A stretch of 63,482 bases of DNA from contig JABSRQ010000023.1 of assembly GCA_013215055.1 (NCBI GenBank), positions 1-63,482 on the forward strand, written 5' to 3'. A model generated the notes under the pieces. The model made no database searches. It was not told where the DNA came from and was given only the letters and a program-made list of their open reading frames with translations. Shown piece by piece: positions 9,976 through 18,358 of this stretch. A program made the position numbers and the translations under genes. The number at the start of each line of letters is the position of its first letter. Position 1 is the first letter of the stretch. The stretch is from Pseudomonadales bacterium (GTDB lineage: Bacteria; Pseudomonadota; Gammaproteobacteria; Pseudomonadales; DT-91).

Positions 9976-11466
9976 ATGTTTACTAAATCTCCATTGGCGA
10001 AATCTATTTCGGCCGCAGTAATGGGTTTAGCTTTTGTAGCACTGGCTGGCTGTAGCGACGACGATGATGACGGTACTCGTACCATTCGCATCAAAGACAC
10101 TAACGACATTACCAGCACGGTTAAAGAAGCATTAATCAATGCACAATCAGGTGACACAATCATCTTGCCAGAAGGCACCTTCTATTTTAACGACAGACTA
10201 ACGTTTGACGGTGATAATGATGGTGATGGGGTAATCATTGAAAACATCACCATTACAGGTGCAGGTAGAGATAAAACCATCCTGGATTTCTCCCTTTCTG
10301 CCGGTGGTGATGGCATACTTATTGAGAATGCCAAAGGTATCACGCTAACAGATTTTACCGTGCAAGAAGCGGCCAATAACGGCATCAAGTTAAAAGATGT
10401 TGATGGCATTAAAATCCAAAACATGGGTGCGCAGTGGTTAGGTGATTTAGACTCGGATAATGGCGCTTACGGATTCTACCCAGTGGAATGCCAAAATATT
10501 CTAATCGAAGATTCCTATGTACGTGGCAGTGCCGATGCCGGTATTTATGTAGGCCAGTCACAAAATATTATCGTACGTAATAACACAGCGATTGAAAACG
10601 TGGCCGGTATCGAGATTGAAAACTCCAAATTCGCCGATGTTTATGGCAATACCGCTACCGGCAATACCGGCGGCATACTGATCTTTGATCTACCGATTGG
10701 TAACGGCAACTACGGTTCCGATGTACGTGTATTTAATAATACCGCCAGTAACAATAATGCTGACAACTTCGCTAACGCAAGTGATAACCCCGCCGGCGTA
10801 CATATCGTACCACCGGGTACAGGCATGATTGTATTAGCTACCCGCAATGTTGAATTCTTCAACAACACCATCGAGAACAATGAAACCTCGGGTATCGCTA
10901 TTGCCGATTTCCAGGTAGCCGGTGCGTTAACTGAAACCGAACAAACGGCAATTGCTGACGGCTGGTCACCAACACCTCAGAATATCAATATGCATGATAA
11001 CGTCATCACCAATACTGGAGCCAATCCTAGAGGCGCCTTGGTGGAAGATGTCATCATTCCTTCTTTCCAAAGCCTGAATGAAGGCCAGGGTAAAATGCCG
11101 GATATTTTATACGATGGTTTGGGAGAGTTATTAGCCAATGCAGGTGAACTAGAAGCGATTGGCATTTTGCCTTTTTCTAATAGCATTTGTAGCATGAATA
11201 ATGGCGATGCAACGAGTGGCCGTTTATTTGATGTAAACCCAGCTAACCCCGATGCGTTTTACCAAGACACACTAAAGGATGAAGACGGTAAGGATGTGAA
11301 AGACGAGCAAGGAGAGGTAATTATTCTTACCCTACCTAATCCTCAGCCTATGGTAGCAACAGATCTATTAAATTGCCCTGACGGGTTAGAAAGCCTTGCA
11401 CCTGCCGTGGTCACCATCAATGGTGTTGAATACGGTTGTGGAAAAGACGACATGAACTGCGAATAA
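9976..11466 (+). CDS. Parallel beta-helix lipoprotein (TIGR03805-like)
   Basis: 496 residues. A lipoprotein signal peptide with lipobox L-A-G-C is followed by an acidic D-rich linker. Residues about 40-330 consist of short repeats of the kind I-x-I-E-N-x-x-G-I-x-L-x-D-F, the NosD/pectate-lyase type right-handed beta-helix. The C-terminal 150 residues contain four Cys and are less repetitive. Together with the next gene it matches a recurring two-gene pair of exported proteins known as TIGR03805/TIGR03806, whose function is unknown. The ATG follows GAAGGGATGAAAT. By fold it could bind or cleave an anionic polysaccharide, but no catalytic residues can be named with confidence. Confidence 0.85.
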   Translation: MFTKSPLAKSISAAVMGLAFVALAGCSDDDDDGTRTIRIKDTNDITSTVKEALINAQSGDTIILPEGTFYFNDRLTFDGDNDGDGVIIENITITGAGRDKTILDFSLSAGGDGILIENAKGITLTDFTVQEAANNGIKLKDVDGIKIQNMGAQWLGDLDSDNGAYGFYPVECQNILIEDSYVRGSADAGIYVGQSQNIIVRNNTAIENVAGIEIENSKFADVYGNTATGNTGGILIFDLPIGNGNYGSDVRVFNNTASNNNADNFANASDNPAGVHIVPPGTGMIVLATRNVEFFNNTIENNETSGIAIADFQVAGALTETEQTAIADGWSPTPQNINMHDNVITNTGANPRGALVEDVIIPSFQSLNEGQGKMPDILYDGLGELLANAGELEAIGILPFSNSICSMNNGDATSGRLFDVNPANPDAFYQDTLKDEDGKDVKDEQGEVIILTLPNPQPMVATDLLNCPDGLESLAPAVVTINGVEYGCGKDDMNCE

Positions 11467-11483
11467 CCGTTTCGCCGTTTATC

Positions 11484-11505
11484 AGGAGGGGCAACCCTCC
11501 TTTTT
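11484..11505 (+). terminator. Rho-independent terminator within the beta-helix/dihaem pair
   Basis: Stem AGGAGGG (11484-11490), loop GCAA, stem CCCTCCT (11495-11501), then a run of T. It lies 17 bp after the stop of the beta-helix gene and 30 bp before the start of the dihaem gene, so it should reduce read-through into the second gene. Confidence 0.75.
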
Positions 11506-11534
11506 CATTTTGTAATCCTCCATATGTGCATTCT

Positions 11535-12692
11535 ATGAAAAATTTGAAATCCCTTTTATTAGCAACGTTAACCGTCGCATTAACTGCCTGTGGCAGTGAT
11601 GATGACCGCACCGCTATTTGTGAGCAACAGACTACAGGTGTTAATTGGCAAGCCTTGTTAGATGAGAACTGTGAAAAACTCTCGGCCTACCATTTATTTG
11701 AAAGCCCAAGTAATCCCACCATCGGCGTTGCAGGCGCTATGCCCTACGCATTATCCACTCCACTGTTTTCTGAATATGCGTCAAAATATCGCCTGATCTA
11801 TATGCCAGAAGGCACACAGGCCACTTTCCATGCAACAGAAGCCTTCGACTTCCCTGTTGGAACCGTTATCGCAAAAACCTTCGCCTTACCTGACGATACC
11901 GCCTCACGTGGTTTAGCCAATGAAACCTTAATTGAAACACGCCTGATGATTCATCGTGAAGCGGGCTGGATAGGTTTACCCTATATCTGGAATGAAGCAC
12001 AGGATGAAGCCAGCCTGGCGATTGCCGGTGGCAGCAGATCTGTATCAATTATCCATAAAGGGCAAACACAAGATTTTACCTACCAAATACCGGATATGAA
12101 TACCTGTAAACAATGCCATCAATTTAATGATGAAAATCATATCAGCCGTATCACGTTGATAGGCCCTAAAGCGCGTTTCTTAAACAGCGATTTCACTTAT
12201 CCTAATGAAACCACAAACCAGCTAACCCACTGGCAAGCAGAAGGCCTTTTAACCGGGTTACCAGACGATCTAAACAGCGTATTACAAGCCCCGGTATTTG
12301 AGGATTTAGAAGATCAAGTCTTAAGCGAATTAAGTGATGAAACTTTGGAAAGTTATGCCAAAGCTTATTTAGATATTAATTGTGCCCATTGTCATCGCCC
12401 TGAAGGTGGTGCCTCAAATACCGGCTTACATATGGAATACTGGCGCGATATCAAGACAGATATTAATAAGTTTGGCATCTGTAAAAAACCGGTTGCCTTT
12501 GGCGGCGGCTCACTAAGCTTCGATATAACCCCCGGTGGTTCAGCCCAATCTATATTATTATATCGGTTGGAGACCACCAAAGCCGGTGACAAGATGCCCG
12601 AGATTGCCAGGAATATCACTCATGAAGAAGGTGTTGAACTCATTCGAGCCTGGATAGACCGTTTAGGTAATAGCCACTCGTCCTGTAACTAA
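11535..12692 (+). CDS. Dihaem c-type cytochrome lipoprotein (SO2930 / TIGR03806-like)
   Basis: 385 residues from the ATG at 11535. An in-frame start at 11436 was rejected because it overlaps the upstream gene and puts 33 residues before the signal peptide. The N-terminus is a lipoprotein signal with lipobox L-T-A-C. Two CXXCH motifs are present, C-K-Q-C-H near residue 189 and C-A-H-C-H near 282, with a Met-Pro (D-K-M-P-E) near the C-terminus that could give an axial Met. The family is exported, dihaem, and found paired with the beta-helix family above; its role is not known. A periplasm-facing redox partner of the beta-helix protein is a reasonable inference. Confidence 0.87.
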   Translation: MKNLKSLLLATLTVALTACGSDDDRTAICEQQTTGVNWQALLDENCEKLSAYHLFESPSNPTIGVAGAMPYALSTPLFSEYASKYRLIYMPEGTQATFHATEAFDFPVGTVIAKTFALPDDTASRGLANETLIETRLMIHREAGWIGLPYIWNEAQDEASLAIAGGSRSVSIIHKGQTQDFTYQIPDMNTCKQCHQFNDENHISRITLIGPKARFLNSDFTYPNETTNQLTHWQAEGLLTGLPDDLNSVLQAPVFEDLEDQVLSELSDETLESYAKAYLDINCAHCHRPEGGASNTGLHMEYWRDIKTDINKFGICKKPVAFGGGSLSFDITPGGSAQSILLYRLETTKAGDKMPEIARNITHEEGVELIRAWIDRLGNSHSSCN

Positions 12693-12699
12693 CAGAATC

Positions 12700-12730
12700 A
12701 ACAAGTGCGGGCTCCCGCACTTGTTCTCTT
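12700..12730 (+). terminator. Terminator after the dihaem cytochrome gene
   Basis: Perfect 11-bp stem AACAAGTGCGG (12700-12710) / CCGCACTTGTT (12715-12725), loop GCTC, followed by a pyrimidine-rich CTCTTTG. It starts 8 bp after the stop codon. Confidence 0.75.
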
Positions 12731-12914
12731 TGCATAACTCAGCTTTTCTTAGCAACAGATTATTCTGCCAGTAGTCACCTTTCAAGTACCTAATACTACC
12801 TCTTACTAAAGTGACAAATACTCCGCTCCATAACTCGCCATTATAGAATGAGCGTTCCGCGGTAGCTCTATGGAAGAACCCAGAGCGGACCACTGTCATC
12901 GGACATTTCCAGCT

Positions 12915-13094
12915 TTATTTTTTTGCATCTACAGGCAAAAATTCTTCGGATTCGTGATGCATTAACAACTGCTCTTCCATGGCTTCAAGCTGCTCGTGTT
13001 CTTGATCAGTGAGTTCGAAGTACATCGATTCGATAGGAACCGGATTAATGCTGCCTTCTGGCTTACACCAACCTTGTACGCTCATTGTGCTCAT
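12915..13094 (-). CDS. Small acidic protein of unknown function
   Basis: 59 residues from the ATG at 13094. This start is chosen over an upstream frame extension because a strong AGGAGG lies 8 bp before it. The protein has one Cys, then a helix-prone Glu/Gln-rich segment (E-H-E-Q-L-E-A-M-E-E-Q-L) and ends in K-K. No signal peptide, membrane segment or known family is seen. It stands alone between a terminator and a region of decayed sequence. Confidence 0.55.
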   Translation of the reverse strand: MSTMSVQGWCKPEGSINPVPIESMYFELTDQEHEQLEAMEEQLLMHHESEEFLPVDAKK

Positions 13095-13352
13095 AGCAAT
13101 GACCTCCTGCAACAGAACGGCCGCCATGCTGTAAAAGTTTATGTTTCTGTGCTTACAGCCGAGGACCCTACAACGAATTACATTGTTAATTTTAGACCAA
13201 GGTAGCGGCCTAAGAAAGATAAGTGCACTTTGATGTTTTTAAGCCCGTACAGCATGCCACTTAATATGACTATTGGACGAATAGGCTTATCACATATGAT
13301 GCAGAAGAATCACTACGGCTGCAATTAACCCATCGTTGAAATGTAATTTTCA

Positions 13353-13585
13353 TTAGCGACAATCAATGCCAAGTTTATCCAACTTTTTTTCATAGTTAAG
13401 CGTCTTACTTATATCGTCATTCATACCGTATTCGATACAGTCATCCAGACGCTTTTGAAGAGTATGCGCAGTTATGCCACGATGGGGCTAGCAACAATGC
13501 CCCTCTCCCGTTCCATTTCCCGAATCAGTATTGGCGCCATCTCAGGAATTTCACAATCCATCAAGATCAAGTCAGAGTTTGATCC
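13353..13585 (-). pseudogene. Decayed response-regulator receiver domain
   Basis: On the minus strand one frame reads D-L-I-L-M-D-C-E-I-P-E-M, the phosphoacceptor Asp region of a receiver domain, and runs to S-P-I-V-A before a stop. The neighbouring frame resumes at once with I-T-A-H-T-L and continues through G-M-N-D-D-I-S-K-T-L-N-Y-E, the usual last third of a receiver (normally G-M-D-D-Y-L-S-K-P). A one-base deletion at about 13480 and loss of the D-G-x-x-A-T helix after P-E-M explain this. The domain's first third is not recognisable. The rest of 13095-13718 holds no other gene that I can support. Confidence 0.65.
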
Positions 13586-13718
13586 CTACTGAGAGTCATA
13601 GGTTTAGACTAGAAAAAATATCAGCTGGCGGCGCTTGGGCCCTGGCAACTGAAAGCTGGCGGTTTAACGTATATGCCATGACATATGGGAAACTCTTTTT
13701 TTGCACGATTTATGCGAT

Positions 13719-15071
13719 TTAGAAGCTGACATCATATTGCAAACGGATGCGATTCTCTGATGTTGTCATGCCTGTAAGCGCATCATCAATTGCGTAGCGG
13801 CCTATATCGGCAGTTAATTTATTCCGGTGGCCATTAAAAAACCAGTTGGCGCCAATTAAATATTCACGTTCCTGATCGGTGCCGGTCATGCTGCTATCGG
13901 GGTTAACCTGCGCGTAGCGTGTGGTGAATTCCAATTTATCAGAAATTTTATTGGAGAATACACTGGGGAAAAATCCGCCCTGTAGATAATAGCCGTTCAT
14001 CGATTTGGTCCCGGTGAAGTTTTCATTATATTGGTCGGTGACATCTTTTACATGGTATTCACCCTGTAAAGAAAAGCCGTTATATTTAAATGCAGCATCG
14101 ACCATCCATTGTTGTAGATGATAACCGTCGGCTTCCATGTGTTCATCAAAACCTTCTAATTGTCCCGGTGCACTGGTGCTGAATTTGGTATAGCGGCTTT
14201 TATTGGTGCTTGCGGCAATACCTATATGCGCGGCGGGTTTGTCTCTAAACTTTAAATCGCCCATAGCCGTTTCGATTTGCTCACCCAGGAAGTTGGACTG
14301 TAATCTGGCCACATACATAAAGTCTTCACTTTCATTACTGCCTTCTCTGCCTGTGCCATTAAACACATCGACCCAGTAGCTCACATCAAAGGCTGTGCCT
14401 TTATTCAGTCGGCCTAAAATAGAGACACCTTGCTGTCTATCCAGGGTGAAGTAACTGTTCACCATAGAGCGATCTACCATTTGTTGATCTTTGGATGAGG
14501 CGACTCGTTCGGGGCTGTAATGCGCTTTATAACGACCAAAACGGAATTGAAATTCATCTGCAGCTTTTAATGTGATGCGTGCATCCAGCGTTTGGCTGCC
14601 CACTAAATCATATTCGTATTTTAGCTGTATCCACGGTTTATAGAAGTGGCCGCCTACTTTGAAACGTGCACGTTTTAATTGCATATTACTGACGGCATCT
14701 TCCTCTAGTTTGTCAATGCTGCTGGGATTGCCATCAAACGGTGTGCTAAAACGGGTTTGCAAACGCATCTCAACTTTTAGATGGGTATTGCCATCGGTAG
14801 TGGCGAAATGGGTTAAATCATCGTAATACACATTGAGATTATTCAGAGGGTCATCGGAAAATGCATTTGTGCTGTTGCGGGTATTACTGCTTAAGTCATC
14901 AGTATTGATAGCATCGTCTTTTTTATCACTTAGCGATTCTGAGATATTGTCGATGCTGCTTGGTGGTATTGTTTGTATTGAGTTCTTTGTTTCTGCGTTT
15001 GAATATGCAGCAGAGCTAAGTAATACAAAACCCAATGTGGGTAAATTGCGGGAGATTAAATTATTTAACAT
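13719..15071 (-). CDS. Porin, phosphate-selective OprO/OprP family
   Basis: 450 residues. A signal peptide ending S-N-A is followed by a Ser/Asp-rich linker to about residue 75, then a barrel. Recognisable OprP-family elements are the R-x-x-F-K-V-G-G-H-F-Y-K-P-W and Y-E-Y-D-L-V segment, R-F-G-R-Y-K-A-H-Y-S-P-E-R near 185, and Y-W-V-D-V-F-N-G-T-G. It ends in Y-D-V-S-F with terminal Phe. The family forms anion-selective outer-membrane channels, for phosphate or polyphosphate in the studied members; substrate here is not provable. No neighbouring phosphate genes or pho box were seen. Confidence 0.85.
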   Translation of the reverse strand: MLNNLISRNLPTLGFVLLSSAAYSNAETKNSIQTIPPSSIDNISESLSDKKDDAINTDDLSSNTRNSTNAFSDDPLNNLNVYYDDLTHFATTDGNTHLKVEMRLQTRFSTPFDGNPSSIDKLEEDAVSNMQLKRARFKVGGHFYKPWIQLKYEYDLVGSQTLDARITLKAADEFQFRFGRYKAHYSPERVASSKDQQMVDRSMVNSYFTLDRQQGVSILGRLNKGTAFDVSYWVDVFNGTGREGSNESEDFMYVARLQSNFLGEQIETAMGDLKFRDKPAAHIGIAASTNKSRYTKFSTSAPGQLEGFDEHMEADGYHLQQWMVDAAFKYNGFSLQGEYHVKDVTDQYNENFTGTKSMNGYYLQGGFFPSVFSNKISDKLEFTTRYAQVNPDSSMTGTDQEREYLIGANWFFNGHRNKLTADIGRYAIDDALTGMTTSENRIRLQYDVSF

Positions 15072-15562
15072 TGTTACTCACTATTTCAAGGTGCCGCAAA
15101 AAAATCATTGCCAGCTCCCTGCTCAGCGAATATCTGTCGTCTGCGACTGTATTTAAGTTTACCCCTAATGGTTCCCCTAATGGCTGTAGATAGTAATAGG
15201 CGAATGTGACAGAAATATGAAAGTATTGGGAGTTTATGAATTTTCATTCATTTACCCGTCAATATTGTTGCTGCAGTTCTGGCGTGCTTTTAAGGGGTAA
15301 ATACCCGCTAAAAAATCCTCTAGCCATAAAGAGTCGTCGTGTATTACCCATTAAATACTGATTTATACAATTTTAAAGAAGCCCTGTAGTCCTGGCAGGC
15401 ATTTGTGAAAAGTAGGTAAACGCTTCCTAACAAGCTTGCCTAAACAATCACAGCTTAAACTCACCCTATGTGCCGATCAGTTATTCCCGCATCTATATGT
15501 TAAACAATAAGCCTGTATTTTTTGGCCTAGCTTAGCGGAAATACTGCTTGGCCCGCCTTTTG

Positions 15563-15600
15563 TATAGGCATGCCAATTCGAAATTAAACCCAGCCATGCC
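15563..15600 (+). promoter_or_regulatory. Operator-like pair GGCATGCC-N18-GCCATGCC, site 1
   Basis: GGCATGCC at 15567-15574, preceded by TATA, and GCCATGCC at 15593-15600, separated by exactly 18 bp. It lies about 160-190 bp before the DoxD/DUF302 gene and 60-90 bp before the small ORF at 15660. The same pair with the same spacing recurs before the XRE gene. The remaining intergenic sequence from 15072 to 15659 shows no gene. Confidence 0.6.
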
Positions 15601-15659
15601 CTGATTCTTTCACAGCCTCAGATTTATAGTGATGTCATACACAAAGAACTGAGAGCCCT

Positions 15660-15761
15660 ATGATCAGCCATCAAGCGACAGCCGATGAAAAACACCGCCT
15701 GAAGCATAGCGTAGAAAGACAGGCCATTGCCTGCCCCCCTAATATTAAGGAATTCCGATGA
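15660..15761 (+). CDS. Possible 33-residue leader ORF overlapping the DoxD/DUF302 start
   Basis: ATG at 15660, 33 codons, ending in a TGA that overlaps the ATG of the next gene as ATGA. The ribosome site is weak (GAGAG about 5 bp upstream). The peptide is basic and has no recognisable family. The ATGA junction suggests translational coupling, so a leader peptide is possible, but a chance open frame is also plausible. Confidence 0.3.
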   Translation: MISHQATADEKHRLKHSVERQAIACPPNIKEFR

Positions 15762-17080
15762 ATCGTAGTTATCAAGATCTGGCCATTCGCGCCATCGCTT
15801 TTAGCATGGGTTTTGTTTTTTTCATGGGAGGCTGGCGGCGCTTTATTAACAGCCCCATCAAACATGATATCGAACATGCTGCTCACCTGGCCAATAAGCT
15901 GGTCAGCGCAGCCCCTGGTTCACCATTAGAGCCGCTGATTCACTGGCTGCTTTACCGGCCGAATCTGGTCGAATGGGCGGTGTATATGATGTCTACAGCC
16001 GAGATAATCGTGGGTCTGGGCCTGATGCTGGGCCTGTTGACCCGCCTGGCTGCCATAGGCTCGGCCGTGCTGAATATGACGATGATGCTGATCTTTGGCT
16101 GGATGGGTTATGAATGCCTGGATGAGTGGACCATGTCGGCCCTGGGTTTTGCAATCTCCATCACCTTGCTGATTTATGGCACTGGCAGTTACAGCCTGGA
16201 CAGGCTATTCAATCTGGATATAGGCGCACGTTTTATCAATAAGCCGGTTGCAATTGCCCTGATTGCCGCCTCGATGGTATTGACCGTGGGTTTCTATTCG
16301 TTTTACTTCGGCATCGCCGATTTACACAAGCGTACGTCCACCAACCATTATCACTATGAATTACTGGACAGCGACGACGACAATGTAAAAACGCTTTATG
16401 TCAGCGGCGGCGGCTCATCGAAAGCCTCCTATATCCCCTATATCGATTTCATGCTGAAAGACGGTTCAAGAACACGCGTTCAGGCCAGGAATATAGACGT
16501 GGTAAAAAGCCATTTCATGCCCTGGTCTCAATCGGGTGCCGTGGTGGATAATGTGCTGAAACTGCGCCTGGGTTCAAAGACCGATATACGTATTCCCGAA
16601 AACGCCATCGCCATGCAACTCAAAGCCATCGATAACAAGAGGGTAACCTTCGATTTACGGGATCAGAATAAATCCGGCCATGCGTTTACAAGCGCTGAAA
16701 ATCCTGCCTTTCTCTTTTGGCAAACAGAGCAATCCATCGATGCATTGCTGGTAGATTTACTGCAGGCAGCCTCGCAACATGGCTGGAAGGTTCATGGCCC
16801 GGAGAAAGTGGCCAATGGCAGCATCACCCTGGTGAAACTGTGCCTGCCAGAGGTCGGCAAGGCCATCTTGCAACAAAGCCGGCATTATTCGGCCATGCTG
16901 CCGTGCATCAGTCTCAGCCTATATAAAGAACAAGATAGCAGCAAACTCACACTGTTAGATCCTGCGTATATGCAACATATCACCTCATCTGCCGCGATCG
17001 GTGCGGCTGCCGACAAGAGCCGCGAGGCTTTATTCAAGCTTTTATCCGATTTGCCACGGCTACACAGAACAGCCCATTAA
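15758..17080 (+). CDS. DoxD-type membrane protein fused to a C-terminal DUF302 domain
   Basis: 440 residues. Four to five membrane helices lie within residues 8-186, with the DoxX/DoxD pattern (M-G-G-W-R-R-F, later G-L-G-L-M-L-G-L-L-T-R-L-A-A). DoxD is the membrane subunit of thiosulfate:quinone oxidoreductase. Residues about 190-290 form an extracytoplasmic beta-rich region, possibly DoxA-like. Residues about 295-440 resemble DUF302 (L-L-Q-A-A-S-Q-H-G-W-K-V, then E-V-G-K-A-I-L, I-S-L-S-L-Y-K-E and N-L/L-D-P-A-Y-M). The start has a strong AAGGAAT ribosome site. The amidase gene follows by 47 bp on the same strand. A quinone-linked redox role is inference from DoxD; the fusion with DUF302 is unusual in my experience. 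Confidence 0.75.
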   Translation: MNRSYQDLAIRAIAFSMGFVFFMGGWRRFINSPIKHDIEHAAHLANKLVSAAPGSPLEPLIHWLLYRPNLVEWAVYMMSTAEIIVGLGLMLGLLTRLAAIGSAVLNMTMMLIFGWMGYECLDEWTMSALGFAISITLLIYGTGSYSLDRLFNLDIGARFINKPVAIALIAASMVLTVGFYSFYFGIADLHKRTSTNHYHYELLDSDDDNVKTLYVSGGGSSKASYIPYIDFMLKDGSRTRVQARNIDVVKSHFMPWSQSGAVVDNVLKLRLGSKTDIRIPENAIAMQLKAIDNKRVTFDLRDQNKSGHAFTSAENPAFLFWQTEQSIDALLVDLLQAASQHGWKVHGPEKVANGSITLVKLCLPEVGKAILQQSRHYSAMLPCISLSLYKEQDSSKLTLLDPAYMQHITSSAAIGAAADKSREALFKLLSDLPRLHRTAH

Positions 17081-17127
17081 CCTAGAGCAAACGAATCTAA
17101 CTCAGCCTACACCCAAAAGGTAATAGC

Positions 17128-18162
17128 ATGAGAAAACAATTATTGACCATCTTGATCGGCGGCACCATCGTCACCGCAGCCTTCAACGCCGAGGCCTGTT
17201 CGCGCCTGTTATGGGATACGGATCAGGGCATCTTTGTTTCGCGCACACTCGACTGGATGGAGGCCACCCGCCCCACTCTGGAAAACTATCCGGTTCAACA
17301 TGAGTACACACTGTCACTGGCCAAGAATGCTGATACTGCCAAGGCAAAATATGCGGTTACCGGTATCGCAGGCTACGGTGGTTTACTGGCCGATGCCTAT
17401 AATCAAAAAGGTCTGGGCGGGAATATTCTTTTTTTCAGCCCCATGGAGCTTCCTGAAGAAGACGATAGCGATGCCATCGGCAGCATACGTCTGTTACAGC
17501 ATATTGTTTCACAATATGCCACAGTCGCCGAAGCCGTTGCAGCCATCCCGGGGATGAAACTGCGTGAAGATGGCTCCATTCATTCTCCCGTCAGCCTGAA
17601 GATACATTACAGCCTGCAGGATGTCAGTGGTGATTCTGCGATCATAGAGATGCAAGATGGCGAGGTAAAAATCTGGCATGGCCGTCAATACACGGTGATG
17701 ACCAATCAGCCGGATTTTCAGCAGCATCTGAATAATCTGCAGCAGGCCCAATCGCAGTGGGGTCATGCCGATCAACACAGTGCAAAGACCCGTTTAGGCA
17801 CCGCTGCCAATATCAACCCCGAAGACCGGTTTGTGCATAACCATTATTTTTTGTCCCATTTAAAAGAACCCACCAGCATCATCAACGGCATCGCAAAACT
17901 GGAATCCGCGACCTTCAAGATTCCCCATGATGCCCCTAACCGCAAACTGAAAGGCAAGATGACAGCTTATGCCACCGAATACACGGTGACTACACACCCC
18001 GAAAGCGGCACGGCCTATATGCGCTATCAATGGGGCGATAGTTATACCCAATTCAACTACAACTTTAAAGAACTGCAGGCCACCGGCAAACGCATCAGTT
18101 ACCCGCTGGATGGCCCACTGCTCAGTGGAGATATCACCGAACAGGTCAGCAACAGCCAATAA
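17128..18162 (+). CDS. Exported linear amide C-N hydrolase, choloylglycine hydrolase family
   Basis: 344 residues. A signal peptide ends N-A-E-A just before Cys24, which would become the N-terminal nucleophile of an Ntn-hydrolase after cleavage. Cys-Ser-Arg, then R-T-L-D-W-M-E, G-L-G-G-N-I-L and T-N-Q-P-x-F follow the pattern of bile salt hydrolase/penicillin V acylase proteins (catalytic Cys, Arg, Asp, Asn). Gram-negative members act in the periplasm on penicillin V or on acyl-homoserine lactones, so signal quenching or fatty-amide cleavage is possible; the substrate here is not known. The AAAGG ribosome site is 8 bp before the ATG. It is probably co-transcribed with the DoxD/DUF302 gene. 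Confidence 0.88.
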   Translation: MRKQLLTILIGGTIVTAAFNAEACSRLLWDTDQGIFVSRTLDWMEATRPTLENYPVQHEYTLSLAKNADTAKAKYAVTGIAGYGGLLADAYNQKGLGGNILFFSPMELPEEDDSDAIGSIRLLQHIVSQYATVAEAVAAIPGMKLREDGSIHSPVSLKIHYSLQDVSGDSAIIEMQDGEVKIWHGRQYTVMTNQPDFQQHLNNLQQAQSQWGHADQHSAKTRLGTAANINPEDRFVHNHYFLSHLKEPTSIINGIAKLESATFKIPHDAPNRKLKGKMTAYATEYTVTTHPESGTAYMRYQWGDSYTQFNYNFKELQATGKRISYPLDGPLLSGDITEQVSNSQ

Positions 18163-18248
18163 ACGGTTTCGCCGTGATGAAATACGAGGCTAGCGGTGAT
18201 AATTATTAAAAAAAACGTGAATTAGGTAGCGTTTTCTAAATTTAGGGT

Positions 18249-18282
18249 GGGCATTGTCATATTAATTTCATATAGGCATGCC
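18249..18282 (+). promoter_or_regulatory. Operator-like element TATAGGCATGCC with upstream half-site, site 2
   Basis: GGCATGCC at 18275-18282, again preceded by TATA as in site 1, with GGGCATTG at 18249-18256, 18 bp before it. A further GTGGGCA (18247-18253) and TGCCCAC (18292-18298) flank the core as an inverted pair. The element lies 77 bp before the outer-membrane protein gene at 18359. Confidence 0.55.
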
Positions 18283-18358
18283 CTGAATATTTGCCCACAT
18301 TTTCAGCACACTAACTCTCAATGGAGTAACGATGACAAAATAACCAGACGAGAGACTT

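Noticed and set aside
13252..13259. GCATGCC-containing sequence AGCATGCC
   Set aside because: Only a partial match, not before a gene and without a paired half-site, so it was not counted as a site of the regulon.
13531..13722. 63-codon plus-strand frame
   Set aside because: It lies opposite the receiver relic and has no ribosome site or similarity.
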